Source: Paenibacillus aceti
Lineage (GTDB): Bacteria > Bacillota > Bacilli > Paenibacillales > Paenibacillaceae
Direction of reading: 5' to 3'
Assembly (NCBI RefSeq): GCF_003614185.1
Contig: NZ_KZ987724.1
Coordinates: 1,711,346 to 1,775,345, forward strand
DNA length: 64,000 nucleotides
Shown: one piece after another, positions 18,322 through 27,953 of the stretch
How positions within the stretch are numbered: the first letter of the stretch is position 1
How the letters are laid out: each line of letters begins with the position of its first letter
Made by a program: the position numbers and the translations under genes
Notes under the pieces: model-generated
What the model was told of the DNA's origin: nothing
Seen by the model: only the letters and a program-made list of their open reading frames with translations
Database searches by the model: none

Positions 18322-18372
18322 CTATCTGTCTGCAGGCCCGCCTCCGAGAATAATCCACTTCCATATCTTCAT
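18322..18372 (-). CDS. Possible 16-aa ORF coupled to Gfo/Idh gene
   Basis: Its ATG overlaps the TGA of the oxidoreductase (ATGA) after GGAGAGGGG; it reads MKIWKWIILGGGPADR then TAG. The Rossmann-like GGGP end hints at the start of a lost dinucleotide-binding gene, but it is too short to be sure. Confidence 0.3.
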   Translation of the reverse strand: MKIWKWIILGGGPADR

Positions 18373-19415
18373 AGGCATTTCCCCTCTCCTGATGGGTTCA
18401 ATATCCGATCGATGAGCTTCTGATTCTCATGCCCATCCTTAACAGTCGGCAGGTCAGGGTCTAACCGATCTTCCGCCACATATTGATAGACCTTTTCCAC
18501 GAACGGATAGAGGGCCGGGTAATAAGCTCTTGCTTCCATAGATAATAGTGCCGGGATAGGATCAGACTTGGGGAGATGCAATTCTTCGAGCAATCCGTTT
18601 TCTTTTCCAAGACAAAGCACTCGGTCATCCGTCAATTGGATAGTTCCAGCGCTGCCGAACAACCTTAATTGCGAGCCAAAACTATGATGAATTCCCGATA
18701 ACAACTGTATGGAGAAGGTAAAGCTGTCCCTCATCCTCCCGTGGATCAAAAAAGCATCCTCCGCATCTCTTACTTCTGAAGCTCCTTCAGGCACATGCGT
18801 ATGAATTAGACCGTTCAGCTTCTCTATTTCGCCTCGGCCGCCGATCCATAGCAAACAATCAATCATATGCGTACCCAACGCACCTAACATACCACCGAAG
18901 CATTGCCTTTTCCCCATCCAGCCGATCGCTGTTGAACGAAGTCGCTGATATTGGGCACTGGATATATGGTATTCAAAATGAAGAAGCCGGCCGATCTCGC
19001 GATTTCTTACCAATTTTTGTACTTTCTGACGTAAAGGGTGGAATCGCCACTCGAAATCAACAACTACCTTGGCATTATATTGCTCGGTAAGCCTTAGCAG
19101 CTCCGCAGATTCATTACTGTTCATTGTAAATGGCTTTTCACATACAACATGAATTCCTTTGCATATTGCATACTTAACCATTTCAAAGTGATAGACTGGC
19201 AAAGTGCTAACAAATAATAACTCCAAATCCTCATACTCAAGCATATCCTTCCAAGCGGTGTAATGGATAGGGGTGCACTCCCAGCTCGACATTTCTTCAG
19301 GGATCACATGACGGGTCATTGTGCTGACCGCGACCACTTCCAGATCTGGATGGGCTTGAATGATTGGAGTCTGAACCTTTAGGCCAAAACCGCCCCCAAT
19401 GATTCCAACTCGCAT
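18369..19415 (-). CDS. Gfo/Idh/MocA-family oxidoreductase
   Basis: 348-aa NAD(P)-dependent dehydrogenase. The Rossmann motif GIIGGGFG is at residues 4-11 and the family motif EKPFTMN near 93, with Lys94 the usual catalytic/cofactor residue. The C-terminal part forms the alpha/beta substrate domain. Substrates in this family are sugars or sugar-like compounds; the specific one is not predictable. AAAGGGGG precedes the ATG. It is 21 bp downstream of the P-loop kinase-like gene, suggesting an operon. Confidence 0.85.
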   Translation of the reverse strand: MRVGIIGGGFGLKVQTPIIQAHPDLEVVAVSTMTRHVIPEEMSSWECTPIHYTAWKDMLEYEDLELLFVSTLPVYHFEMVKYAICKGIHVVCEKPFTMNSNESAELLRLTEQYNAKVVVDFEWRFHPLRQKVQKLVRNREIGRLLHFEYHISSAQYQRLRSTAIGWMGKRQCFGGMLGALGTHMIDCLLWIGGRGEIEKLNGLIHTHVPEGASEVRDAEDAFLIHGRMRDSFTFSIQLLSGIHHSFGSQLRLFGSAGTIQLTDDRVLCLGKENGLLEELHLPKSDPIPALLSMEARAYYPALYPFVEKVYQYVAEDRLDPDLPTVKDGHENQKLIDRILNPSGEGKCL

Positions 19416-19436
19416 TCGATCTTCCCCCTTTGATGA

Positions 19437-19997
19437 TCATAGTTTGAAATGTTCTTTAATCATCTTGGCGACATCTTCTGCATGAATCGCTGAATTGTTA
19501 ATACGTAAATAGTTGTCCTTCTGGATTTCTCCGTCGTAGGAGTTCAATCTGTGCCTCTCCAGCGTCTTTTTTAGTTCCTGTTCAGACCATTCGGTATTGC
19601 GCTTAGAAGGCTTATGCTCCAGTCGATGCGGTGTCTTATTGCGCTCCAGCCGCTGTTCCAGATCCGCTTCCAGCTCAACATAATAGACCTCGGCTCCACG
19701 GGACTCGAACATCTCACTAATTCGCTCGATATATGCCCAATCATCTGCTTGATCAAAGGCCCATACATATGTAAAAATCATGCCGGGTAAATCACTCTTG
19801 GACACTTCCTCAAAGATTTCTTCACGGAATAGATTAACTAATCTCTTGCCTGGCTTGCTTCCATAGCTGAAAAAGGGCGTCACCAGTTCGATCGTCATAT
19901 GGTTATGAAACAGCTTCAGATCCGTGATCTTCTCAAGCTCATGTCCGACGGTCATCTTGCCGACAGCCTGCGGCCCGAACAAAATTATCAGTTTCAC
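19437..19997 (-). CDS. P-loop kinase-like protein
   Basis: 186-aa nucleotide-binding protein with Walker A GPQAVGKMTVG near residue 9 and a mobile lid with arginines (EQRLERNKTPHRLEHKP). It resembles the shikimate/gluconate-kinase-like AAA group common in Bacillota. The GTG at 19997 is chosen because GGAGGGG lies 6 nt upstream; the ATG at 20015 would place the site inside the gene. Substrate unknown. Confidence 0.75.
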   Translation of the reverse strand: MKLIILFGPQAVGKMTVGHELEKITDLKLFHNHMTIELVTPFFSYGSKPGKRLVNLFREEIFEEVSKSDLPGMIFTYVWAFDQADDWAYIERISEMFESRGAEVYYVELEADLEQRLERNKTPHRLEHKPSKRNTEWSEQELKKTLERHRLNSYDGEIQKDNYLRINNSAIHAEDVAKMIKEHFKL

Positions 19998-20131
19998 CAG
20001 ACTCCCCTCCCCCATATGAATTTCAAAGAATATATCAACAAAATAGAGTCAGGTCAACCCTTTTAAAACTAGAGTCTTCACTCTTTTTCGTGCCCAAAGA
20101 TGTGAACATCCCCCTGTTCTGGCCAGATCAC

Positions 20132-20330
20132 TCGGACACGGACATAAATGTCCGTTAGCGTTGATTCTGTGGCATCCCGCCCTTGTAATGGACATTATTG
20201 TCCGTTACAAGGGAAATTGTCGTGAAAAATGGCATTTTGTGCTTCTAAGGGTCAAAAGTGTCCGTTAGAAGCGGGTAGTGGTCGTTTTCAGGCTCTAACG
20301 GACATTTTTGACCGCTAGAGTCCTGACCGT
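20132..20330. repeat. Cluster of TAACGGACA/TGTCCGTTA palindromes
   Basis: Four hairpins near 20132-20158, 20183-20210, 20242-20271 and 20293-20320. Core arms are TAAcGGACA and TGTCCGTTA around a 4-6 nt A/T loop. The outer stems differ but still pair: CTTG/CAAG, GCTTC/GAAGC, CTC/GAG. The family is seen only here in the window. The remaining DNA from 19998 to 20437 shows nothing else. Confidence 0.75.
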
Positions 20331-20437
20331 CCGTGTTTGTCTCTTGCGCTACGCAAGCTTAATAGATGGTACAAGGATCGAAGCCGACGCGAATAAATAC
20401 TGAGTTTGGGATTTTGGGATTGTGGCTTTGGTCCACA

Positions 20438-20481
20438 AAAAAGTTGGACGAAGAACATGACGTTTCCCCACCCAACTTTTT
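20438..20481. terminator. Bidirectional terminator-like hairpin
   Basis: AAAAAGTTGG and CCAACTTTTT separated by 24 nt, with U-runs in both directions; it lies downstream of the ferredoxin-GNAT pair on the minus strand. Confidence 0.55.
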
Positions 20482-20526
20482 ATTTTGGAGGCTTATTGGA
20501 CAGCCCCATCATTTAGATCAACGAGA

Positions 20527-20601
20527 TTATTCCCGCAGCTGATCGATCTTATCGGGAGTGAAGACTGTGGCAGCTGCGATGACTGAAGCATCTCCTTTCA
20601 C
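20527..20601 (-). pseudogene. Possible gene remnant or 24-aa ORF
   Basis: From GTG 20601 the frame reads VKGDASVIAAATVFTPDKIDQLRE then TAA. The composition looks protein-like, as the C-terminal end of a larger protein. No good ribosome binding site is seen, and the frame runs back into the GNAT gene in another phase. I do not recognise the family. Confidence 0.25.
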
Positions 20602-20627
20602 ATTATTAGAGCCTGCCCCAGCACACT

Positions 20628-20906
20628 TTAATATTTCACATCTGCGTATTCTGACCGAGTATCCAGTTGCCTCTTGGCAAATGGACATAGTCCGAATAGC
20701 TTGATCTCATGCTGTCTTGCATAATCAACCACGGTGGACATCAAATCCTCAGCCAGTCCTTGTCCACGGTAATTATCATCCACATAAGTATGATCAATAA
20801 TATACAGGGTTTCGCTCGACACACTATAGGTCATTTCAGCGATGACATCCCCATTATTTTGAATGAAAAATTGATGTTCCTGCGCATTATGCTCAACTTT
20901 ACTCAT
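20628..20906 (-). CDS. GNAT-family N-acetyltransferase, YjdJ-like
   Basis: 92-aa minimal acetyltransferase with the acetyl-CoA loop NYRGQGLAEDLM near residue 46 and the following helix, then CPFAKRQL. Start at ATG 20906, with AAGGAG 8 nt upstream; a GTG at 20915 is too close to the site. It follows a mono-cluster ferredoxin gene by a few bases, the same pair as E. coli yjdI-yjdJ; function of that pair is not established. Short length is normal for this subgroup. Confidence 0.85.
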   Translation of the reverse strand: MSKVEHNAQEHQFFIQNNGDVIAEMTYSVSSETLYIIDHTYVDDNYRGQGLAEDLMSTVVDYARQHEIKLFGLCPFAKRQLDTRSEYADVKY

Positions 20907-20911
20907 TAATC

Positions 20912-21148
20912 TCACTCCTTATCCGTCTTGTTCTCAGAAGTTTTCAGCTTGTAAGTCAATGCTCCACTAGGGCAAGTATCGATATGGGCAGCGATCTTAT
21001 CTGCCGGAGCGCCAGCCGTATTGACCCATGGCCGCTTCTTCAGATCAAAGACCTCCGGCATTCCCTTCACGCATACACCCGAATGAATACATTTCTCCGC
21101 GTCAAAATACACTTCAATTTCCTCACCTTTATACACTTTCTTACTCAT
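20912..21148 (-). CDS. Mono-cluster ferredoxin-like protein, YjdI-like
   Basis: 78 aa with three cysteines in CIHSGVC (20 and 26) and CPSGAL (59), the pattern of the Fer4_19/YjdI family which probably holds one iron-sulfur cluster. PEVFDLKKRPWV is also typical. The ATG at 21148 is preferred to a GTG at 21157 because the purine-rich site is then at workable distance. Its TGA is a few bases from the GNAT start, so the two are co-translated. Confidence 0.85.
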   Translation of the reverse strand: MSKKVYKGEEIEVYFDAEKCIHSGVCVKGMPEVFDLKKRPWVNTAGAPADKIAAHIDTCPSGALTYKLKTSENKTDKE

Positions 21149-21364
21149 GATGAACACAACCTTCCCCTAATGAAAATGTCAAAAATGCCAAACTTCACAC
21201 TCATTACAGATCATAATGATCATACTGGAATGTAAATATAGTTACTGCGTAAAGTATAGCTGTCGAGATTAAGTTTGCCTATATTCTACATTATGGCATG
21301 GTTGCGCGACATGGTTGTATATAAGCATTTATCGCCTGGACAAATCGCCACTATACACGACGAC

Positions 21365-23572
21365 TCATCCTCCCTGCTCCACATCTTCTGCGTTTTCAGC
21401 TTCCTCAGTCTCTTCACGCTCGCGGCTTGCCACGCCTGGTGGTTCGAGCATGAGCTTTACCTGTTTATTGCCGCTATCCTCAAAGACCGTCTGTGAGACG
21501 ACGAAGCCTTCCCCCTCAAAGGTGACAAAAATATTCAGCGCAGACAGCAGTTCAAGTGCGTCTCGCAGAGACTGTCCCTTGAGATCCGGAATCTCAATAT
21601 GTTCCGCCTCCTCTGTCAGCAGATACACCTGCTGCCCTTGGATCAGCGAACTGCCTGGCTTCGGAAATTGCGACACTAGCTCCTGCCCGTTCCCTAGCAA
21701 GGCATAGGGGATATTCTTATTGCGAAGCTCGGTCAATGCCTGCTTCAGAGAGAGCTCGCTTAAATCCGGGGTTCTGAGCATGGGGGTACCTTGGAGCGGA
21801 TCTTTGTTCCCGGACTGGGTTACTTTCTTCCGTACGCCCATATATTGGAGCGTCTGATTCATAATTTTCTTGAAGACCGGGGCTGCCGCCTTGCCTCCGC
21901 CCAATTCGGAGTCTCTCGGTTCATCGATCAGAACCAATAGCGCCACCTTAGGATCGTCAACCGGAGCATATCCGATAAAAGATACAACCTGCTTGTTGTA
22001 ATCGTATTTGCCTTTGACAGGCTTAACAGCCGTACCCGTCTTGCCGGCCACCCGGTAACCTTCAATATAAGCCCTGCGCCCGGTTCCATACTCACTGTCG
22101 GATACAACCTGCTCCAAATATTTCCCGACCTCTTTGGCCTTATCCGCGGATAATACTTGACGGATCGGCTCGGGCTTCGTCTGAATGACTTCTCCAGACT
22201 GCGGATCTGTCAGCGATTTAACGATATGCGGCTTAAGCAGTGTTCCTCCGTTAGCTACAGCGCCTACCGCAGCTAGCTGCTGCAGAGGCGTAACCATTAA
22301 TTTACCGTGTCCATAAGCCACGGTCGCATATTCAGAGGGCTGTTCTGGATTTACTACCCCTGCGGCTTCACCGGGCAGCTCGATGCCTGTCTTTTTGCCA
22401 AATCCGAAGTCATCCACGTACTGCTTCAAACGCTCTGGACCGAGCATCTCATAGCCCAGCTTGACGAAAGCCACGTTACTGGAGAGCTTGACCCCTTTCA
22501 GATAGCTGATCTCCCCCCAGCCTGAACGCTTGATGTCATGTAATGTCTCGCCCGGCACCCGGATACTTCCCGACATATATGTAGCCTCTGGATTGAACAG
22601 CTTCTCCTGGACTGCTCCGGCCAACGTTACAATTTTGAAGGTCGAGCCCGGTTCATACACCGACATGATCGCATGATTGTAGAAATTCCCTAGGTCTTCC
22701 TCCATCCAGTATTCATTCGGATTATAGGTGGGCAAGTTCGCCATGCCCAGTATTTCCATCGTCTGCGGATCTGCGGCAATCACCGTCATGCTGATCGGAT
22801 TCAGTTCCCCGAAGGCCTCTCTCATCGCTTCTTCAATATAATATTGAATCGTATGATCAATCGTCAGCTTGATATTCAATCCGTTCTTGGCAGGGTTATA
22901 GATCTCATCCGCGCGCGTAACCGCAATTCCTCGGCCATCACTTTTATATTCAAAAGATCCATCCTGACCCTTCAATTCCTCATCGTACAACGCCTCAAGG
23001 CCAGACACCGCAGCTCCATCACGATTCACATAGCCGAGAACATGCGCCGCCAGGCTCTTCCTCGGATAAAAGCGCTTCTGCTCCTTCGTTAGATAGATGC
23101 CCACATCATCCACTTTATGCTTGTCCTTCAATTGCTGGACAAATGCCTCCACTTGATCACGAAGCTCCTGATCGATCTTATAGCCCTCATAGCGCACCTC
23201 GCGCTGTACGTAGTAATTCCCATCCTTGCTCTTCGCACTCATCAGCTTGACCAGATCAGTTCTGTTCTTGCCAAGCACTTTACTAAGACCGTCCGCTACT
23301 TCATCCTGCAGCTCCAGATTGTGAATCAGCCTCGGATTCACCACTACCGTATAAGCAGGGACCGTCATAGCCAGAACCTCCCCGCCCCGATCCGTGATCG
23401 TCCCCCGAGTCGCAGTCAGTACCTGTCGTCTAGACCATTGCTTCTCCGCATAGGCCTGCCAGAAATCTGTCTCTATCACCTGCACCCAGAACACCCGGAA
23501 CATTAATACAAGAAAGGCAACAGTAATACATCCGCCGATCACCAGCGTTCGTAATCTCAATCTCTTGATCAT
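21365..23572 (-). CDS. Class B penicillin-binding protein with PASTA domains (PbpB/SpoVD-like)
   Basis: 735-aa membrane-anchored transpeptidase that cross-links peptidoglycan. One N-terminal membrane helix (about 8-28), a PBP dimerisation domain with RGTITDRGG, then the transpeptidase domain with SxxK (EPGSTFK), SxN (KLSSNVAFV) and KTG (VAGKTGTAV). Two PASTA repeats finish the protein (about 590-700). Two PASTA domains match PbpB of Bacillus, while the isolated location outside a division cluster fits neither PbpB nor SpoVD clearly. Either septal or spore-cortex function is possible. Confidence 0.92.
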   Translation of the reverse strand: MIKRLRLRTLVIGGCITVAFLVLMFRVFWVQVIETDFWQAYAEKQWSRRQVLTATRGTITDRGGEVLAMTVPAYTVVVNPRLIHNLELQDEVADGLSKVLGKNRTDLVKLMSAKSKDGNYYVQREVRYEGYKIDQELRDQVEAFVQQLKDKHKVDDVGIYLTKEQKRFYPRKSLAAHVLGYVNRDGAAVSGLEALYDEELKGQDGSFEYKSDGRGIAVTRADEIYNPAKNGLNIKLTIDHTIQYYIEEAMREAFGELNPISMTVIAADPQTMEILGMANLPTYNPNEYWMEEDLGNFYNHAIMSVYEPGSTFKIVTLAGAVQEKLFNPEATYMSGSIRVPGETLHDIKRSGWGEISYLKGVKLSSNVAFVKLGYEMLGPERLKQYVDDFGFGKKTGIELPGEAAGVVNPEQPSEYATVAYGHGKLMVTPLQQLAAVGAVANGGTLLKPHIVKSLTDPQSGEVIQTKPEPIRQVLSADKAKEVGKYLEQVVSDSEYGTGRRAYIEGYRVAGKTGTAVKPVKGKYDYNKQVVSFIGYAPVDDPKVALLVLIDEPRDSELGGGKAAAPVFKKIMNQTLQYMGVRKKVTQSGNKDPLQGTPMLRTPDLSELSLKQALTELRNKNIPYALLGNGQELVSQFPKPGSSLIQGQQVYLLTEEAEHIEIPDLKGQSLRDALELLSALNIFVTFEGEGFVVSQTVFEDSGNKQVKLMLEPPGVASREREETEEAENAEDVEQGG

Positions 23573-23791
23573 ACCCGTACCTCTTACATTGAATTAATAG
23601 TTGCGATCACATACATTATATTTCATAAAAATCCACAATCAAACCGTTTTTCGAAGATTGAGAGATAATCCGATGACGATGCGACTAGTCAACATAATGA
23701 TTAGGATGAAATAATTAGGAACTCACACCCACTATAGATTAGAAAGAGAATATGTCCGTGTGGAGCGGGGCTAAGTGCCAAGGTTCCAGAA

Positions 23792-23980
23792 AAGCCTGCG
23801 TTTATGCAGGAATTTCGTAAAAAATTTGGCCCGGAGAGGGTAAATTCCTGCGATAATGCAGGTTTTTTCTAAAAATCAGCCTGATTCGATAGGAAAAGAT
23901 GGAAAAGCCTGCATATTTGCAGGAATTTCCTCTGAACAGGTGGTTTTGGGACAAAAAGCCTGCATATTTGCAGTTTTTCG
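23792..23980. repeat. Four-hairpin CCTGC/GCAGG repeat, copy 2
   Basis: Hairpins at about 23792-23816, 23842-23866, 23906-23929 and 23955-23978, in the same order and with similar spacers and loops as copy 1 (first loop GTTTAT, second loop GATAAT, last half CTGCATATTTGCAG then T-rich). Resemblance may continue to the CGACCATAA near 24074. The 23573-23791 stretch shows nothing else. Confidence 0.85.
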
Positions 23981-24080
23981 AAGTTTGCACGGGGGAGTTG
24001 CGGGTGGCTCCCGCCATTAAGCAAGTTATCACGGACGGTTTATGCGAATACGCAGGTAACGAGTGGTTCCGCCGACCATA

Positions 24081-24118
24081 AAAAGAAGGCAAGACCGCGG
24101 ACGGTCTTGCCTTAAAAT
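24081..24118. terminator. Terminator of the pdh operon
   Basis: AAGGCAAGACCG, loop of 4, CGGTCTTGCCTT. On the minus strand it is followed by CTTTTTATGG; on the plus strand by AAAATAAGC. Confidence 0.88.
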
Positions 24119-24175
24119 AAGCTTAGGAGAAATCCTGCTAGAGGATTTTGAGTTGATGAATGTTAGAACTTCGTA

Positions 24176-25594
24176 TTAACGAGAAATCATGTGAATTGGA
24201 TGGCCCTCAACGAGTTCAGCTGTCTCCATAACAATCTCACCAAGGGTTGGGTGAGCATGAACCGTCAGGGAGATATCTTCGAGCGTTGCACCCATTTCAA
24301 CCGCAAGACCAAGCTCAGCGATGAGGTTGGAAGCTTCGATACCGACGATTTGCGCGCCGATTACAACGTCGTTCTCTGCGTTAGCTACAATTTTGATGAA
24401 GCCATCTGGAGCATTCACGGAAGTAGCACGTCCGTTAGCTGCAAATGGGAATTTGCCGGCTTTAACCTTGAAGCCTTTTTCCTTAGCTTCTTTTTCAGTG
24501 TAGCCCACGCTTGCGCATTCAGGATCTGAGAATACTACCGCTGGCATACCCTTGTAATCAATTACAGATGGCAAGCCAGAGATTGCTTCTGCAGCAACCT
24601 TACCTTCGTACGAAGCTTTATGAGCCAGTGCAAGCCCTGGAACGATATCGCCGATAGCGAATACTTTAGGGTTGCTTACACTGCGACCTTGATGGTCTAC
24701 TTTCACCATACCACGATCTGTTAATTCGATGTTCGCCAGATCAAGACCAAGATCACCGTCTGTATTAGGACGACGGCCTACAGTTACAAGCAGGTAGTCC
24801 GCGGTAATTTCTTTGGATTCACCATTAACAGCGTATTTAACCGTAACGTTCTTATCCGTTTGCTCAGCACTTTCAGCTAAAGCATTTGTTACAATTTCAA
24901 TACCTGTCTTCTCCATGCCCTTCGCAACAAGACGAGTCATGTCCTTATCAAGGCCAGGAAGAATAGCGTCAGTGCCTTCGATGATCGTTACTTTCGTACC
25001 AAATTTCGAGAACATTTGGCCGAGCTCAGCACCGATAACGCCGCCACCGATAACAACAAGGCTACCAGGGACTTCTTGCAGGTTCAAGGCTTCTGTCGAG
25101 GACAGGATGCGTCCGCCGAATGGGAATGGCTTCAATTCGATAGGACGGGAACCTGTTGCCAGGATGCAGTGCTTGAAGCGATAGCGCAAGGATTCATGAT
25201 CATTGAAAGCGCGAGCTTCCGAATCATTGATGAACATGATTTCGCCCTTGAACACTTCAACTTTGTTGCCTTTCAGCAAGCCCGTAACACCTTGAGTCAT
25301 TTTGCTAACGACGCCGTTCTTGAATTCTTGTGTCTTGGCGAAGTCTACAGTTACATTCTCAGCAGTAACACCAAAAACGTCAGCATGCTTAGCAGACTCA
25401 TAAGCGTGAGCAGCAGCGATCAATGCCTTGGAAGGGATACAGCCGCGGTTCAAGCACACGCCGCCGAGTTCCGATTTATCAGCGATAATTACCTTTTGTC
25501 CCAGCTGGGCGGCACGAATTGCCGCCACATATCCACCAGGACCAGCACCTACAACCAATGTATCTATATCAATTGAAGCGTCTCCTACTACCAT
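24176..25594 (-). CDS. pdhD: Dihydrolipoamide dehydrogenase (E3)
   Basis: 472-aa flavoenzyme that reoxidises the dihydrolipoyl groups of E2 and reduces NAD+. FAD motif [19 protein letters not shown] near the start, redox pair in [16 protein letters not shown] motif [13 protein letters not shown], and the C-terminal active-site histidine in [10 protein letters not shown]. Start at ATG 25594 after GGAGG; a longer frame to 25633 runs into pdhC. It follows the pdhC stop by 4 bp. Last gene of pdhABCD, followed by a terminator. Confidence 0.97.
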   Translation of the reverse strand: MVVGDASIDIDTLVVGAGPGGYVAAIRAAQLGQKVIIADKSELGGVCLNRGCIPSKALIAAAHAYESAKHADVFGVTAENVTVDFAKTQEFKNGVVSKMTQGVTGLLKGNKVEVFKGEIMFINDSEARAFNDHESLRYRFKHCILATGSRPIELKPFPFGGRILSSTEALNLQEVPGSLVVIGGGVIGAELGQMFSKFGTKVTIIEGTDAILPGLDKDMTRLVAKGMEKTGIEIVTNALAESAEQTDKNVTVKYAVNGESKEITADYLLVTVGRRPNTDGDLGLDLANIELTDRGMVKVDHQGRSVSNPKVFAIGDIVPGLALAHKASYEGKVAAEAISGLPSVIDYKGMPAVVFSDPECASVGYTEKEAKEKGFKVKAGKFPFAANGRATSVNAPDGFIKIVANAENDVVIGAQIVGIEASNLIAELGLAVEMGATLEDISLTVHAHPTLGEIVMETAELVEGHPIHMISR

Positions 25595-25598
25595 GCTG

Positions 25599-26873
25599 TT
25601 ACACCTCCATAACAAGCAGCTCAGGATTGCCAAGCAGTTGTTTAATGTAGTTCATAAAGTTTTGAGCTGTTGCACCGTCGATCAGACGATGGTCGAAGCT
25701 AAGAGACAGAGCCATTACCGGAGCAACGACAATTTCGCCGTCCTTAACAACCGGTTTCTCAGTTATACGACCAGTACCCAGAATAGCTACTTCAGGGTAG
25801 TTGATGATCGGAGTAAAGAACATACCTCCAGCAGAACCGATATTCGTGATCGAGATCGTGCTGCCCTTCATCTCTGCAGCAGACAATTTACCTTCACGAC
25901 CGCGAGTTGCCAGATCTGTGATAGCTTCAGCGATCATCCAGATGCTCTTACGATCCGCTTCTTTGATAACAGGAACGATCAAGCCGTTGTCTGTATCCGT
26001 AGCGATACCGATGTCATAATGCTTCTTGTATACAATTTCATTATTAGCTTCATCAATTGTAGCATTGAGAGCCGGGAATTTACGGGAAGCTGCAACGAGT
26101 GCCTTCACGATAAATGGCAGGTAAGTTACCTTAATGCCCTTCTTCTCAGCTACTGGTTTCATACGTTTGCGGAAAGCAACGAGATCCGTTACGTCCACTT
26201 CGTCCATAATCGTAACATGTGGAGCGGTGTAAGCCGATTTAACCATCGCATTAGCGATTGCCTTACGGATTCCTTTAAACGGAACGCGCTCTTCTTCACC
26301 AGCAACAGTCGATACGGCTGCCGGAGCGGATGCTGCTGCTTGACCAGCGTCTGCGGATGCTGCTGCAGGTGCTGCGCCGCCATTCTTGAATGCTTCAACA
26401 TCTTCGCGAGTAATCTTGCCAGCTTTGCCTGTGCCTGTTACTTGCGCAATATCGATACCTTGTTCGCGAGCGAACTTGCGAACGCTAGGAGTAGCCAATA
26501 CTTCACGGTTCGGAGCTGCTGGAGCTTCTACCGATACAGCCGCAGGTGCTGCTGCAGAGGCAGGAGCCGCTTCGGCCGCAGGTGCTGGAGCTGCTTCTTC
26601 TTCAGCCGGAGTATCTTGCTCAGGGATATCGCCAGTTGCATCGATGATCGCCACGACTTGACCCACGCGGAAAATCGCGCCGTCCGTACCGAATACTTCT
26701 TGAACTGTTCCTTCTACCGGACAAGGAACTTCAACGACCGCTTTGTCGTTCTGTACTTCCATGATAATATCTTCATCAGTTACTTTATCGCCAGGCTTGA
26801 TGTGCATTTTAATAATTTCGCCTTCATGCAACCCTTCACCAAGCTCTGGGAACCGATATTCAAATTTTGCCAC
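25599..26873 (-). CDS. pdhC: Dihydrolipoamide acetyltransferase (E2)
   Basis: 424-aa core of the pyruvate dehydrogenase complex, moving acetyl groups to CoA. One lipoyl domain with the lipoylated lysine in QNDKAVVEV (near 44), an Ala/Pro/Glu-rich linker, the E1/E3-binding domain ([16 protein letters not shown]...[11 protein letters not shown], about 130-170), a second Ala-rich linker and the catalytic domain with DHRLIDG near 395. It has a single lipoyl domain, as in Bacillus E2. Confidence 0.97.
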   Translation of the reverse strand: MAKFEYRFPELGEGLHEGEIIKMHIKPGDKVTDEDIIMEVQNDKAVVEVPCPVEGTVQEVFGTDGAIFRVGQVVAIIDATGDIPEQDTPAEEEAAPAPAAEAAPASAAAPAAVSVEAPAAPNREVLATPSVRKFAREQGIDIAQVTGTGKAGKITREDVEAFKNGGAAPAAASADAGQAAASAPAAVSTVAGEEERVPFKGIRKAIANAMVKSAYTAPHVTIMDEVDVTDLVAFRKRMKPVAEKKGIKVTYLPFIVKALVAASRKFPALNATIDEANNEIVYKKHYDIGIATDTDNGLIVPVIKEADRKSIWMIAEAITDLATRGREGKLSAAEMKGSTISITNIGSAGGMFFTPIINYPEVAILGTGRITEKPVVKDGEIVVAPVMALSLSFDHRLIDGATAQNFMNYIKQLLGNPELLVMEV

Positions 26874-26902
26874 CTGGAGGACCTCCTATAACTTACGTTT
26901 TA

Positions 26903-27880
26903 TTAAAATTCGAGTACTTTATTAACACCTTCGATAATACGGGCAGGTGTTGGAAGCCATTGATCTTCAATTTGTGCGAACGGATATACTGTATCTGGAG
27001 CAGTTACGCGAAGCACTGGAGCTTCCAAATGCAGAATCGCATGCTCATTGATTTGAGCGATTACTTCTGCAGCAATACCCGCAGATTTCTGAGCTTCCTG
27101 AACGATAATGACGCGATTCGTCTTCTTCACGGAAGCAAGAATCGTATCGATATCGAGCGGTACCAGGGTGCGCAGGTCGATAACTTCAGCTTTCACGCCG
27201 TTCTTCTCCAGCTCATCAGCCGCTTTAACAGCAGTATGAACCATCAAGCCGTAAGCAAGAATCGTTACATCGGAACCTTCGCGAACCACATTAGCTTTGC
27301 CAAGCTCAACCGTATATTCACCTTCAGGAACTTCATCACGGAACGCATGATACAGGTTCAAGTGCTCCATGAAAAAGACGGGGTCGTTATCACGGATCGC
27401 CGAAATCAGCAGACCTTTTGCATCATAAGGATTCGAAGGAATGACCAGTTTAATACCTGGAGTTTGTGCGATCAACCCTTCCAGGGAGTCTGTGTGTAGC
27501 TCAGCTGCTTTTACCCCGCCACCAAAAGGTGTACGGAACACGATCGGCGAATGATAACGGCCGCCGGAACGATAACGCATCCGTGCAGCTTGAACAAGAA
27601 TCTGATCAAGTGCTTCAAAGATAAAGCCTACGAACTGGATTTCCGCGATCGGGCGGAAGCCTTGAACGCCAAGACCTACCGCCATACCACCGATAGCAGA
27701 CTCAGCGAGCGGAGTATCGATTACACGTTGCTCTCCGAATTCTTTTTGCAAACCTTCTGTTACCCGGAATACGCCGCCGGCATGACCAACGTCTTCGCCG
27801 AAAATAAGTACGTTCGGATCCCGTTTCATCTCTACGCGCATCGCATCGCGAATTGCTTCTTTCATATTCATTTGTGCCAT
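26903..27880 (-). CDS. pdhB: Pyruvate dehydrogenase E1, beta subunit
   Basis: 325-aa subunit of the thiamine-diphosphate-dependent E1 heterotetramer. Typical landmarks: [29 protein letters not shown], the TPP-side [20 protein letters not shown], and [15 protein letters not shown]. Follows pdhA by 73 bp and precedes pdhC by 29 bp; all in one orientation. Confidence 0.97.
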   Translation of the reverse strand: MAQMNMKEAIRDAMRVEMKRDPNVLIFGEDVGHAGGVFRVTEGLQKEFGEQRVIDTPLAESAIGGMAVGLGVQGFRPIAEIQFVGFIFEALDQILVQAARMRYRSGGRYHSPIVFRTPFGGGVKAAELHTDSLEGLIAQTPGIKLVIPSNPYDAKGLLISAIRDNDPVFFMEHLNLYHAFRDEVPEGEYTVELGKANVVREGSDVTILAYGLMVHTAVKAADELEKNGVKAEVIDLRTLVPLDIDTILASVKKTNRVIIVQEAQKSAGIAAEVIAQINEHAILHLEAPVLRVTAPDTVYPFAQIEDQWLPTPARIIEGVNKVLEF

Positions 27881-27953
27881 TGCTTCATTTCCTCCTCACT
27901 AGAACTAGAACAATCAATCAGCATTTATTCAAGATCAAAATTCATTATTATTT

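Noticed and set aside
23802-24092. Minus-strand 96-codon frame with repeated NCKYAGF
   Set aside because: Product of hairpin repeats, not a conserved protein.
25428-26891. Long open frame (487 codons) on the plus strand opposite pdhC/pdhD
   Set aside because: It is the mirror of Ala/Gly-rich coding DNA; no ribosome site, a cysteine/arginine/serine-heavy product and complete, well-matched genes on the other strand.
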